A stretch of DNA of 64,000 nucleotides from the NCBI GenBank assembly GCA_937876355.1, contig CALFHN010000145.1:62001-126000 (forward strand), in the 5' to 3' direction. Source of the stretch: an uncultured Bacteroidota bacterium (GTDB taxonomy: Bacteria; Bacteroidota; Rhodothermia; Rhodothermales; UBA10348). Below the pieces are notes generated by a model that was given only the letters and a program-made list of their open reading frames with translations, searched no databases and was not told the origin of the DNA. The translations under genes and the position numbers were made by a program. Positions 8,052 to 15,997 of this stretch are shown piece by piece (the first letter of the stretch is position 1; each line of letters starts with the position of its first letter).

Positions 8052-9596
8052 TTACGTATTGTTTCCCGAAATTTTCAGAAGGGCATCAGCAATTTCTCTT
8101 TCTTCGCTCATTCTTGGGACTTTAGTCTGAGCACTAACCATTTTTTTCGTTGATTTGAGCCAACTATGGAACGTTCCTGCCTGGAGAGGTGAAATAGTGG
8201 GACTTCGAAATGCCCCCGCCTCCCGGCGAATGACATAATGTCGATTAACCGCTTGAAGATGATCGTCAATTACTCCAGAGAAAACATCAAGATCGGTTGG
8301 TTCAGATTCAAATTCGATTAACCATTCGTGGCCGGGGAGGGAGGCAGCGGAAACCGGAAGAGAAGTGATATGAAAATTAGAAAACTGTGCTCCAGTAGCT
8401 TCACACGCTTTACCCAAGGCAGTTCGGGCCTCGTCTCCGTAAACGGCCTCACCATATTTATCCAGCATTTCATTCGTTCTGCCTGCCACAACCATTCGGT
8501 GTGGTTTGATCGAAGTAAATCTGACTACATCTCCTACTTCATATCCCCAAAGACCGCTACAAGTGGATACGAAAATTCGATATTTAACCCCGGTTTCTAC
8601 TCCATCAATCGACACCCGGGAACCCGATCCGTCGATGGGTTCAAATTCGAAGTACACGCCCGAATTTAGGTGTACCAACATATCGGTAGAGCGAGGATCG
8701 TCCTGGAAGGATACATATCCCTCCGATGCGCCATAACTCTCCATAAAGTCGAGAGGTCCTCCAACTTGGTGCTCAAGCAAAGCTCGATATGACGATAAGG
8801 CTACGCCCCCCGAAAAGAACACCTGAAGATTAGGCCATATTTCTCGAACGGTAGAAGCACTATTACCCGTTGCAACATTGTGCGCCGCAATCAACTTTTT
8901 GAAAAGCACGATGGCCCATGACGGGACCATAGCAATAGCCCGAACATCCGTATTTAGAGTATGCTGGACCATGGCATCCAATTTCTTATCCCAATTCGGT
9001 AAAAAAAGGATCTCCTGCGGAACGGCCTGATAAAATTTCTTGATCGCCCAGGGAGCAAATAAAAACTGTAATCCGCTGACCTCACCTATCATGGTTCCAG
9101 GATGAAGAGGATCCTCTTCTATTCGGCCCGGGATGGATAATAACTTCCCCATGAAAAAAGAAGGGTCGGTGGTTGCTTCGAAATAAGAGAGAGCCACTGA
9201 CAGGGTAAAACGCCTATTAATGTTGAGCATCTCGACAGACAGCGGAATGATTTTGCCAGTCGAGGCTGTTCCGGATGAAATGGCAAAGTGCTGAAAGGTA
9301 CCCGGCCATGTAATATCACTTTCGCCGTTTCTAATTCGTCCAATATCAGTACGAAAGGCTTCATACGAGTTGATGGGCATCCGCTCTCGATACACCTTCA
9401 TGGGATCGTTGGTCTCAGCCACCTCGGCAAAGTGGTAACGTTTTCCCCATTCAGTATGGGCAGCACGGGCAAGTAACCCCCGAAGAACCGCCACTTGAGT
9501 ACCCACAGGATTTGCCTTGAAATCCCGTATTACCGTTAGAGGGCCTAAGGCCGGAGGCCATCTGGTTTCGCTATTTCGGGGAAAACGGATCGGCAT
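8052..9596 (-). CDS. GH3 auxin-responsive-promoter family acyl-adenylating protein
   Basis: A 514-residue member of the GH3 family, part of the ANL adenylating superfamily. Diagnostic features are the ATP-binding loop FAISSGTASTGK near residue 107, the ESYGASEGYVSF segment near residue 290 and SGLWGYEVGDVVRFTS, which leads to the hinge. Plant GH3 enzymes conjugate acyl groups to amino acids; the substrate of bacterial homologues is not established. The length is standard for bacterial members. It is a single gene, divergent from folP, with a 135 bp spacer that must hold both promoters. No pathway partner is adjacent. Confidence 0.9.
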   Translation of the reverse strand: MPIRFPRNSETRWPPALGPLTVIRDFKANPVGTQVAVLRGLLARAAHTEWGKRYHFAEVAETNDPMKVYRERMPINSYEAFRTDIGRIRNGESDITWPGTFQHFAISSGTASTGKIIPLSVEMLNINRRFTLSVALSYFEATTDPSFFMGKLLSIPGRIEEDPLHPGTMIGEVSGLQFLFAPWAIKKFYQAVPQEILFLPNWDKKLDAMVQHTLNTDVRAIAMVPSWAIVLFKKLIAAHNVATGNSASTVREIWPNLQVFFSGGVALSSYRALLEHQVGGPLDFMESYGASEGYVSFQDDPRSTDMLVHLNSGVYFEFEPIDGSGSRVSIDGVETGVKYRIFVSTCSGLWGYEVGDVVRFTSIKPHRMVVAGRTNEMLDKYGEAVYGDEARTALGKACEATGAQFSNFHITSLPVSAASLPGHEWLIEFESEPTDLDVFSGVIDDHLQAVNRHYVIRREAGAFRSPTISPLQAGTFHSWLKSTKKMVSAQTKVPRMSEEREIADALLKISGNNT

Positions 9597-9734
9597 AAAT
9601 ATAAAGAGGCCGCAGTGCTCAAAAGTTGCACTGGATTGATGTCTTTGAATTGTATGGATTTAATGCCTGTTTTCGCACATGGATCCAGAATTTGATCGCT
9701 ATCTTTTGCCTATCATTGTATTCGTGCAATTGTG

Positions 9735-10709
9735 ATGCAAAAAAAGCATGACCCGTACATTCTTAGAAACCGAGACCACGTTTTGGATTGTCGCACTCCT
9801 GTATTAGGAGGGGCGCACATAATGGGCGTGCTCAATGTTACGCCTGACTCTTTCTCAGACGGAGGGAAGTATTTGGATGTGGCGCGCGCTACCGCGCGCG
9901 CCAATGAAATGAGTCAAGAAGGAGCGCGGCTCATTGATATCGGCGGTGCGTCTTCCAGGCCAAAAGGAACGATCTATGGGACAGGAGCTGAATTGGTATC
10001 GCTTGAAGAAGAATTGCGACGAGTCGTACCGGTTGTTGTTGAAGTCGTAAAGTCTCAACCACATGTCTGGATATCTGTGGACACTTTTCGAAGCGAAGTA
10101 GCCCATGCCGCTCTCGAGGCGGGCGCTCACATGATTAATGATATCACATCACTTCGTTTCGACCCAAAATTGGCTGGAGTCTGTGCAACGTTTAACGCAC
10201 CATTGATCTTAATGCATTCAGTGGGTCTTCCAGGGGACATGCCCCATGTGATCAACTCAACTGGGATTACCAACGACATGGCTCCAGGAGCCGACAAGCC
10301 TTCAACCTCACATGACGCATCGGAGCTCGATATCGTTGAGGTAGTTTTCCGAGATCTAAAACATGCTGCAGAAACAGCCCAAAGAAGTGGGTGTACCCAA
10401 CTCATTTTGGACCCTGGATTTGGTTTTGGCAAAAATGTCAATGACAATTTGAGGCTGATATCCGACTTGAATCACTTTCAATCGTTGGGCTGGCCGCTAA
10501 TGATCGGAGTATCCAGAAAGAGCACGATCGGCGAGATCCTTTCCGAAAATGGGGACATTCCTCCTCCTAACCAACGCCTTCTTGGAGGACTAGGGGTAAC
10601 AGCCGTGGGTATCGCTTCTGGTGCTTCCTTGGTGCGAACTCATGATGTTTACGAAACAAAGCAGTTCCTTGGCGCTCTCGACGCAACTAGACGTACCTCA
10701 AAGTTGTAG
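9735..10709 (+). CDS. folP: Dihydropteroate synthase
   Basis: This folate-biosynthesis enzyme condenses p-aminobenzoate with dihydropterin pyrophosphate in the cytosol. The TIM-barrel signatures are present: MGVLNVTPDSFSDGG, then RLIDIGGASSRP (family DIGgeStrP), ISVDTFRS, HMINDI, LILDPGFGFGK and GVSRKSTIG. At about 324 residues it is longer than many, because of an insertion after LILMHSVG (about residues 160-195). ATG at 9735 is preferred over the GTG just before it. It is followed 50 bp later by the c-di-AMP cyclase gene, a neighbour pair found in several bacterial groups. Confidence 0.95.
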   Translation: MQKKHDPYILRNRDHVLDCRTPVLGGAHIMGVLNVTPDSFSDGGKYLDVARATARANEMSQEGARLIDIGGASSRPKGTIYGTGAELVSLEEELRRVVPVVVEVVKSQPHVWISVDTFRSEVAHAALEAGAHMINDITSLRFDPKLAGVCATFNAPLILMHSVGLPGDMPHVINSTGITNDMAPGADKPSTSHDASELDIVEVVFRDLKHAAETAQRSGCTQLILDPGFGFGKNVNDNLRLISDLNHFQSLGWPLMIGVSRKSTIGEILSENGDIPPPNQRLLGGLGVTAVGIASGASLVRTHDVYETKQFLGALDATRRTSKL

Positions 10710-10759
10710 ATGACGTATTATAGAATGAGAATCAACCAAATCAATCAGCCTGAACGGCC

Positions 10760-11563
10760 TTGACACTATTTAATTGGGTCATACCGATACGTGTTGTCGA
10801 CCTCGTAGAGATCGGGTTGGTGGCGTACGTCCTATACAAACTTTACCAGTTGATGCGGGGTACGATTGCCGTTCAGCTTTTTGCGGGAATCATTGCCCTG
10901 TATATCGTCCAGTTATTGGTAACTGCCGCCGATATGACGATTCTAAAGGCGCTCTTTGGCTCCATTTCAAAAGTGTTTGTCCTCGCCGTCATTATTCTGT
11001 TTCAACCTGAAATACGACGGCTTTTACTTCTACTCGGTCTGAATCCACTAGTAAGACGTTTCATGCGTTCCCCGGCGCAACAAGTGAGAATCGAAGAAAT
11101 TGTTTTGGCGATCGAAGACCTTAGCACGCGAAAAATCGGAGCTTTGATCGCGTTTGAGCGCTCCACGGGTCTTCGTAGTTACATCGAAACAGGTGCACAG
11201 CTCAATGCCCAAATTAGTAGGGACCTTTTGGTAACTATTTTTTATGCCCAAAACCCACTTCACGATGGCGCTGTGATCATTAGGGACACCCAGATTGAAG
11301 CAGCTCGCTGCATTTTACCGGTTTCAACCAGCATGAGACTTAGTAGCAAACTAGGGCTGCGTCATCGCGCTGCGGTTGGCCTTACCGAGTTAACGGACGC
11401 ATTTGTGATCGTAGTATCAGAAGAAACTGGTCAAATAAGTATAGCTAGCAACGGGGTTTTGAAATCAGATATAAGTCTTAGTCTTCTAGACGAGTATATT
11501 TTGGAGGCGCTAGCACCTAGCTTGGCAGCCGATGCCGACACCATTCCGCCTGCCAAAGCTTAG
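10760..11563 (+). CDS. cdaA: Membrane diadenylate cyclase CdaA
   Basis: This enzyme joins two ATP into the second messenger c-di-AMP, which controls osmotic and potassium homeostasis. Three N-terminal transmembrane helices (about residues 11-30, 36-56 and 63-82) precede the DAC (DisA_N) domain. That domain has the catalytic DGA at 169-171 (PLHDGAVIIRD) and the ligand-binding RHRAA at 201-205. The 267-residue length and TTG start (TTGACACTA) are ordinary for the family. It lies 50 bp after folP and just upstream of pcm in the same direction. No c-di-AMP phosphodiesterase or target is visible in the window. Confidence 0.95.
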   Translation: MTLFNWVIPIRVVDLVEIGLVAYVLYKLYQLMRGTIAVQLFAGIIALYIVQLLVTAADMTILKALFGSISKVFVLAVIILFQPEIRRLLLLLGLNPLVRRFMRSPAQQVRIEEIVLAIEDLSTRKIGALIAFERSTGLRSYIETGAQLNAQISRDLLVTIFYAQNPLHDGAVIIRDTQIEAARCILPVSTSMRLSSKLGLRHRAAVGLTELTDAFVIVVSEETGQISIASNGVLKSDISLSLLDEYILEALAPSLAADADTIPPAKA

Positions 11564-11580
11564 CCTAAGCCATATTCCCC

Positions 11581-12243
11581 ATGAACGAAGATTGGAAATT
11601 TGAACGCAGACGAAACCGACTCGTTATTGAGCTGCGTGAAAAGGGAATTGTGGATGAAAGAGTGTTGGCCGCCATTAACCGAGTTCCTCGTCACATGTTT
11701 GTAGATCAGGCTTTTCACGCCCGGTCGTACAACGACGAGGCCCTGCCCATTGGTCTTAAACAGACCATTTCGCAACCGTTCACGGTTGCCACGCAGAGTC
11801 AAGCTCTGGCGCCCAAACGTGATGAACGGATTCTAGAAATCGGAACAGGAAGCGGTTATCAGGCGGCAGTCCTGTATGAAATGGGGGCAAAGGTGTTTTC
11901 CATTGAACGAATGAGAGCCCTGTACGAACGCACTAACCCACTTCTCAAAAGTCTGGGTTACAGAATTGTGACCATGTTCGGAGACGGCATGCAAGGCTGG
12001 AGTTCGATGGCCCCTTTTGATGGTATCATCGTTACGGCTGGTGCCCAAGAAGTCCCGGAAGTACTCCTTCAGCAATTGAAATTGCCCGAAGGGATGAAGA
12101 GTGGCGGGCGAATGATTATTCCGGTGGGCCCCAGAGAAGAACAGATCATGACCCATGTAGTTCGGACCGGCGAAAGCACCTTTGAATCGGTCGAATTGGA
12201 TTCATTCCGCTTTGTGCCATTGTTAGGCAGTACGGTTGGATAG
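11581..12243 (+). CDS. pcm: Protein-L-isoaspartate O-methyltransferase
   Basis: A 220-residue cytosolic repair enzyme that methylates isoaspartyl residues in damaged proteins using S-adenosylmethionine. QTISQPFTVA (about 61-70) is the substrate-pocket motif of the family, and ILEIGTGSGYQAAVL (about 84-98) is SAM-binding motif I. GYRIVTMFGDGMQGW and PFDGIIVTAGAQEVPE give motifs II and III. The start is 17 bp after cdaA, suggesting one transcript. It converges with the EutN pair (23 bp gap). Confidence 0.95.
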   Translation: MNEDWKFERRRNRLVIELREKGIVDERVLAAINRVPRHMFVDQAFHARSYNDEALPIGLKQTISQPFTVATQSQALAPKRDERILEIGTGSGYQAAVLYEMGAKVFSIERMRALYERTNPLLKSLGYRIVTMFGDGMQGWSSMAPFDGIIVTAGAQEVPEVLLQQLKLPEGMKSGGRMIIPVGPREEQIMTHVVRTGESTFESVELDSFRFVPLLGSTVG

Positions 12244-12265
12244 AATGGCTAGGGCGTGCGGCGCT

Positions 12266-12559
12266 CTACCGAGAATGAGGCTTCCATGACCCATTTTTGT
12301 GATCTACCTGGTCAACAACGCCTACAATCGTGGCATCTGCAGGAATCATCTTGGGCTTGAATGGAATGGTAGCTTCTGTCGAACTTACATAGATTACGGT
12401 ATCCCCGACGCCTGAATCAACGGTATCGAGTGCTACAATTTTCCCTCCAACGTCCGCTCCTGAAAATGTCATTGGCTGAACGAAAAGCATCCGTTGGCCA
12501 ATGAGTGACTCCGTTTTTGGGGTCGCCCAAATATTTCCGATTACCCGACCAATATTCAC
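12266..12559 (-). CDS. EutN/CcmL family microcompartment vertex protein, second copy
   Basis: A 97-residue BMC-P protein. The family's start MNIGRVIGNIWATPKTESLIGQ, the VALDTVDSGVGDTVIYV core and the DATIVGVVDQVD C-terminal strand are all visible. Such proteins form pentamers that cap the corners of protein-shelled organelles. The start codon overlaps the stop of the preceding EutN gene (ATGA), so the two are translationally coupled. There is no hexameric shell protein (BMC-H or BMC-T), aldehyde dehydrogenase or encapsulation peptide in the window; this would be a satellite locus or a repurposed pentamer. Confidence 0.9.
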   Translation of the reverse strand: MNIGRVIGNIWATPKTESLIGQRMLFVQPMTFSGADVGGKIVALDTVDSGVGDTVIYVSSTEATIPFKPKMIPADATIVGVVDQVDHKNGSWKPHSR

Positions 12560-12834
12560 GATTGGTTTCCTTCTATGTCCATTTTATCAACAATCGCCAC
12601 GATTACAGCGTCAATCGGTTTGTTTTTTGTCACTTCTGTTTGCCGGGCGCTTGATCCCTGGACGAACAAAACCGTTTCCCCTACTCCCGCACCGACACTA
12701 TCTACGGCAACAATCACTTTGTCTTTTTGTGTACCGTCAGGATCTAGTTCACACACCATTTGGAGTTTTAGACCGCGCAATTGTTCGTCTTTACGTGTTG
12801 CCCAGACCGTACCAATTACTTTTCCCAGTATCAT
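12556..12834 (-). CDS. EutN/CcmL family microcompartment vertex protein, first copy
   Basis: A 92-residue paralogue of the next gene, with MILGKVIGTVWATRKDEQLRG, IVAVDSVGAGVGETVLFVQG and DAVIVAIVDKMD. The two copies share the layout but differ in many positions, so they may form separate pentamers or mixed ones. It lies 75 bp downstream of phosphopentomutase on the same strand, and the operon order is GGDEF-like protein, deoB, EutN, EutN. The microcompartment cargo is not shown by the sequence; phosphopentomutase suggests pentose or deoxyribose phosphate metabolism. Confidence 0.9.
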   Translation of the reverse strand: MILGKVIGTVWATRKDEQLRGLKLQMVCELDPDGTQKDKVIVAVDSVGAGVGETVLFVQGSSARQTEVTKNKPIDAVIVAIVDKMDIEGNQS

Positions 12835-12908
12835 GCTATTTCTCGAAATGGGAGGTTAAAGGAATTGCGATAAATCATTTTCATGAGCTTGACTAGATCC
12901 GTTAAAAG

Positions 12909-14069
12909 CTAAAAAGCCGTGCCTTCACTTTGAAAGGCGACTCTAAAATAGGAGGCCACTGTGGCTGCATGGTCCGCAAAAGTAGAACGCGTTCCCAACG
13001 AGCCAACTTCGGACACGCCATAATACAACAACGGAACGAATTCCCGGCTGTGATCTGAACCTGGAGTTGTAGGGTCGTTTCCATGATCTGCAGTAATAAC
13101 TAATCGTGCGTCTTCGGGAAGGCTTCCCAATAATTCAGGGATAGAACGATCAAATTCCTCCAAAGACGAGGCAAATCCTTTTGGATTATTTCGATGACCA
13201 TACTCCTGGTCGAAATCGATTAGGTTGATCCAGATAAAAGTGCGCTGATTCGATTTTACAGCTCGTTTTATGGCTTGGATCGTTTGATCAATCCCAATGG
13301 AGTTTGTCCCTGTTTTGATAGTTTCGTCAAAACCAACGCCACCGAACAAATCTGCAACTTTTCCAATCGACACGGTACGAATGCCCCCTTTTTGCAATGT
13401 CTCCTGAAGGGTAATGCGGTGTGGAAGCCTAGAAAAGTCCTTTCTTTTAGTCGACAACCTATGAAATGCCCCTGGAATGCCTTCGAACGGTCTCGCTATG
13501 ACTCGGCCCACATTGTGGGGTCCAACACAAATGGTGTTTCTTGCGATTTCGCACCACGTATATAACGTTTCTAACGGCACTTTCTCAACGTGGGCAGCGA
13601 TTTGAAAAACGCTATCTGCAGATGTGTAGACTATCGGCATTCCACTTTTTAGATGTTCTTCCCCACATTCCTCAATGATTGTTGTGCCTGACTCGGGTCG
13701 ATTTCCCAACACGCACCTAACATTGGTCGCTCGGCAAAAGGCGGAGATGAGATCGGCCGGAAAACCACTTGAATATGTTGGAAAGGGCTCGTCAAGAAGA
13801 ATTCCTGCCATTTCCCAATGCCCGGTTGTAGAATCTTTGCCAGCTGAGCTTTCGGTCATTTTCCCAAAGCTAGCAGTTGGTTTTGGATTGGCGTTCATCG
13901 ACGTAAATGGCCTGATGCAACCCAATCCCATCCGCTCAAGGTGAGGCAGGGTGGGCCGTTCTTGCTCAAGTACATGACCTAGCGTGTCGCTACCCTGATC
14001 CCCATAAGCACCGGCATCTGGCTGTTCGCCGATCCCTACTCCATCCAATACAATAGTGACAAAAATCAT
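12909..14069 (-). CDS. deoB: Phosphopentomutase
   Basis: This enzyme interconverts (deoxy)ribose 1-phosphate and 5-phosphate in nucleoside salvage. It belongs to the alkaline phosphatase superfamily: VTIVLDGVGIGEQPDA at the start holds a metal Asp, KDSTTGHWEMAG carries the catalytic Thr, and RLVITADHGNDP with GSDHSREFVPLL holds the remaining metal ligands. ATG at 14069 is chosen because AAGGAG (14077-14082) precedes it by seven bases; upstream in-frame codons overlap the preceding gene. The product is about 386 residues, normal length. Its partner genes are two microcompartment vertex proteins rather than the usual deoC/deoA. Confidence 0.93.
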   Translation of the reverse strand: MIFVTIVLDGVGIGEQPDAGAYGDQGSDTLGHVLEQERPTLPHLERMGLGCIRPFTSMNANPKPTASFGKMTESSAGKDSTTGHWEMAGILLDEPFPTYSSGFPADLISAFCRATNVRCVLGNRPESGTTIIEECGEEHLKSGMPIVYTSADSVFQIAAHVEKVPLETLYTWCEIARNTICVGPHNVGRVIARPFEGIPGAFHRLSTKRKDFSRLPHRITLQETLQKGGIRTVSIGKVADLFGGVGFDETIKTGTNSIGIDQTIQAIKRAVKSNQRTFIWINLIDFDQEYGHRNNPKGFASSLEEFDRSIPELLGSLPEDARLVITADHGNDPTTPGSDHSREFVPLLYYGVSEVGSLGTRSTFADHAATVASYFRVAFQSEGTAF

Positions 14070-14080
14070 GTCGCTACTCC

Positions 14081-15394
14081 TTATTCGACAATGATACACT
14101 CACCGGACTGAAACGCCTCTTGAAGAGCAGCTGTGACGTCAGAACGCAGTTCGTCGGCGTTTTGGTGCCGATCATTCATCACAGCTACCCCAACGCTCAC
14201 GCCACCAGGAAAGGACTCATGATCTTTTGGAAAACCTTCTTGAATTCGACTAGCCCACGCCGCTATTCCAGGATTGGCGCCGTGGTAAAAAACGCCGTAT
14301 GTCAATTCACCAAATCGCTCGACTCTAGCATCGACTGCAACATTTTTTAACCGAGTGTAAAAAGCACTTTCAAGCTCAGAAACATCTTCTGAACCATCTT
14401 CCCCACTGTTGAAATGCACCAATGCTAACGAAAGAGGATGATGCTCAGAACGCGCCCTTTCCATTTCTTCGGTAATGATTTCTCGCCGAGGTTTTAATGG
14501 AAGCGTAGCATCGAGGTCGGCCAATCCACCTTCCGCTTCTGTATCTAAAATGGTTGAAACCAAACGTGCATATTGTTCGAGTAAGACTCGTACAGAAGCG
14601 GCTTCAAGACCTACATCATTCATTGTATCCACCAACAAAATGAAAAGGTCGCCAAACTTCTTGGGTACCACCGGCACCATTGCGACTTGGCGGACATTAA
14701 TTTTTTCGTGGTAGTATCCTAGCTTCGTTTTGGGGAAACCGTTTGGACCTACTCTTGGATACACGACCGGTACCAAGGCTCTGTGTCCGGCCAACATCGG
14801 CTCCTTAGCCGCATACGACCCTCCGTTTCGGGCATAGGAATTCTGGCTAATCATCACTTCGATATGGTATCGAAGGGGTATATCTTCCTGACGAAGCAAA
14901 CATACGGTGTTGGCATCGATGGAAGCGCGTAGAGAATGCAAGGCGGGAATTAAAACGTCTGCGAACGACTGCGACGATGCCTCTGAGACCATAATTCGGG
15001 ACCGGGGCGCCATCGTCCTAGGTTTGCCAATTACGGGTGACTCAGCAGATCCAATGGGAATATCAGTCGGATTGGAGCTGAATTCATACGAATCGCCAAC
15101 GGTGAAATCATCGAAGTCACCGTCAATTCCTTCCGTTTGTTTAGGGCCTCCTGAAGCCGAGTGGGCGGGCTTGATATCTACAATCCCAAGCGAGGCAAGG
15201 TCTTCCTCAGGTTGCTCTGGAGCGCGCATATATGCTCCTGGGGCATCTTTGTGACGTCGCCTCATTTTTGCAGTAATCACTGCCGCAGCCGCAACAACAA
15301 GCACTACAGCTAAAACGTAAAGCCTCCAATCTCCCAGGACAATGGCCAATGAGACAGATACTATTGCTAGAATGATAAACAGAACGCGGAGCAT
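14081..15394 (-). CDS. Membrane-anchored protein with degenerate GGDEF-like domain
   Basis: From the ATG at 15394 the product is about 437 residues. It starts with two transmembrane helices (VLFIILAIVSVSLAIVL and LYVLAVVLVVAAAAVITA) followed by a basic KMRRRH stop-transfer. A long polar linker (about 45-140) leads to a GAF-like region (SFADVLIPALHSLRASIDANTVCLL and VRQVAMVPVVPKKFGDLFILLV). The C-terminal 150 residues have the layout of a GGDEF domain (ARSEHHPLSLALVHFN, GGVSVGVAVM), but the GGDEF signature is replaced by RFGELTYGVFY. It is therefore unlikely to make c-di-GMP and may be a sensor or scaffold. It lies 11 bp before deoB. Confidence 0.65.
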   Translation of the reverse strand: MLRVLFIILAIVSVSLAIVLGDWRLYVLAVVLVVAAAAVITAKMRRRHKDAPGAYMRAPEQPEEDLASLGIVDIKPAHSASGGPKQTEGIDGDFDDFTVGDSYEFSSNPTDIPIGSAESPVIGKPRTMAPRSRIMVSEASSQSFADVLIPALHSLRASIDANTVCLLRQEDIPLRYHIEVMISQNSYARNGGSYAAKEPMLAGHRALVPVVYPRVGPNGFPKTKLGYYHEKINVRQVAMVPVVPKKFGDLFILLVDTMNDVGLEAASVRVLLEQYARLVSTILDTEAEGGLADLDATLPLKPRREIITEEMERARSEHHPLSLALVHFNSGEDGSEDVSELESAFYTRLKNVAVDARVERFGELTYGVFYHGANPGIAAWASRIQEGFPKDHESFPGGVSVGVAVMNDRHQNADELRSDVTAALQEAFQSGECIIVE

Positions 15395-15596
15395 CCGAGG
15401 TCCAAAAAGGATAAATGAATGACAAAATCTGCAGTCTTCGCAAGCTATTGGCGCCCATAGCAAAAGTCAATTAAACCTTAAATAGATATTGACTCTCTTT
15501 GATACAAATATCTCACTTTAATTGATATTCCTCTCACATTTGGGATGGGAAAACATCATTTGAACCATTTTACACGGTTTTGTGCAAAAATACGAG

Positions 15597-15615
15597 TTTT
15601 GGCACGGCATTTGAA
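15597..15615 (+). promoter_or_regulatory. Sigma-54-like promoter motif, upstream copy
   Basis: TGGCACG (15600-15606), four bases, then TTG (15611-15613) reproduce the spacing of the -24/-12 element TGGCACG-N4-TTGC; only the C of the -12 element is A. A nearly identical motif lies at 15846. A start near 15625 is predicted. Confidence 0.4.
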
Positions 15616-15625
15616 ATAGTTGGAA

Positions 15626-15790
15626 ATAACAATTGAGATCGAGACATCGTGGATTATGAAATCCTCCTTGGTTACTCCCACGATTTCACTGATCTGTCTT
15701 AATTGTCCTTGATATGTCGTCTGGACGCCTCTCTAGATGGCTCTTGAAAATCCCCCTCGAAGTGGTTATTCGGGGGGGATTTTCGCTTTT
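15626..15790 (+). ncRNA. Candidate structured small RNA or leader
   Basis: No convincing ORF is present here. A sigma-54-like motif sits just upstream. ATCGTGG (15646-15652) pairs with CCACGAT (15678-15684). A strong hairpin closes the region: GAAAATCCCCC (15746-15756) with GGGGGATTTTC (15774-15784), followed by GCTTTT. This arrangement of promoter, stem and terminator-like hairpin suggests a transcript of about 160 nt that ends before the T9SS protein gene, or an attenuated leader for it. The remainder of 15,395-15,997 shows nothing further. Confidence 0.3.
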
Positions 15791-15843
15791 ACCGTCTCCT
15801 TCGTGCCCTTTCGAAACGTTTGGGTCGCTTAGTTCAAAATGAG

Positions 15844-15861
15844 ACTGGCACGGCTTTTGAA
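15844..15861 (+). promoter_or_regulatory. Sigma-54-like promoter motif, downstream copy
   Basis: TGGCACG (15846-15852), GCTT, TTG (15857-15859) has the exact -24/-12 spacing, again with A instead of C in the -12 element. Its neighbourhood GGCACGGC-T-TTTGAAA repeats the motif at 15600. A start near 15870 would serve the large secreted protein. Confidence 0.4.
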
Positions 15862-15997
15862 AGACGCTATTCGCTTGTGCAAAAAAGCGCAAGACCTTAC
15901 CAAAACTACTTCCATAATGCGACACAACTTGACTCCCTCACCATTTGATCACGCTTTTACAAGCGGTACCAAACAGCTCAAGTCTGTCGAAATCACT

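Noticed and set aside
15839-15997. Start of the T9SS protein at 15839
   Set aside because: The stretch overlaps a sigma-54-like motif and lacks signal-peptide character; the leader begins at about 15998.
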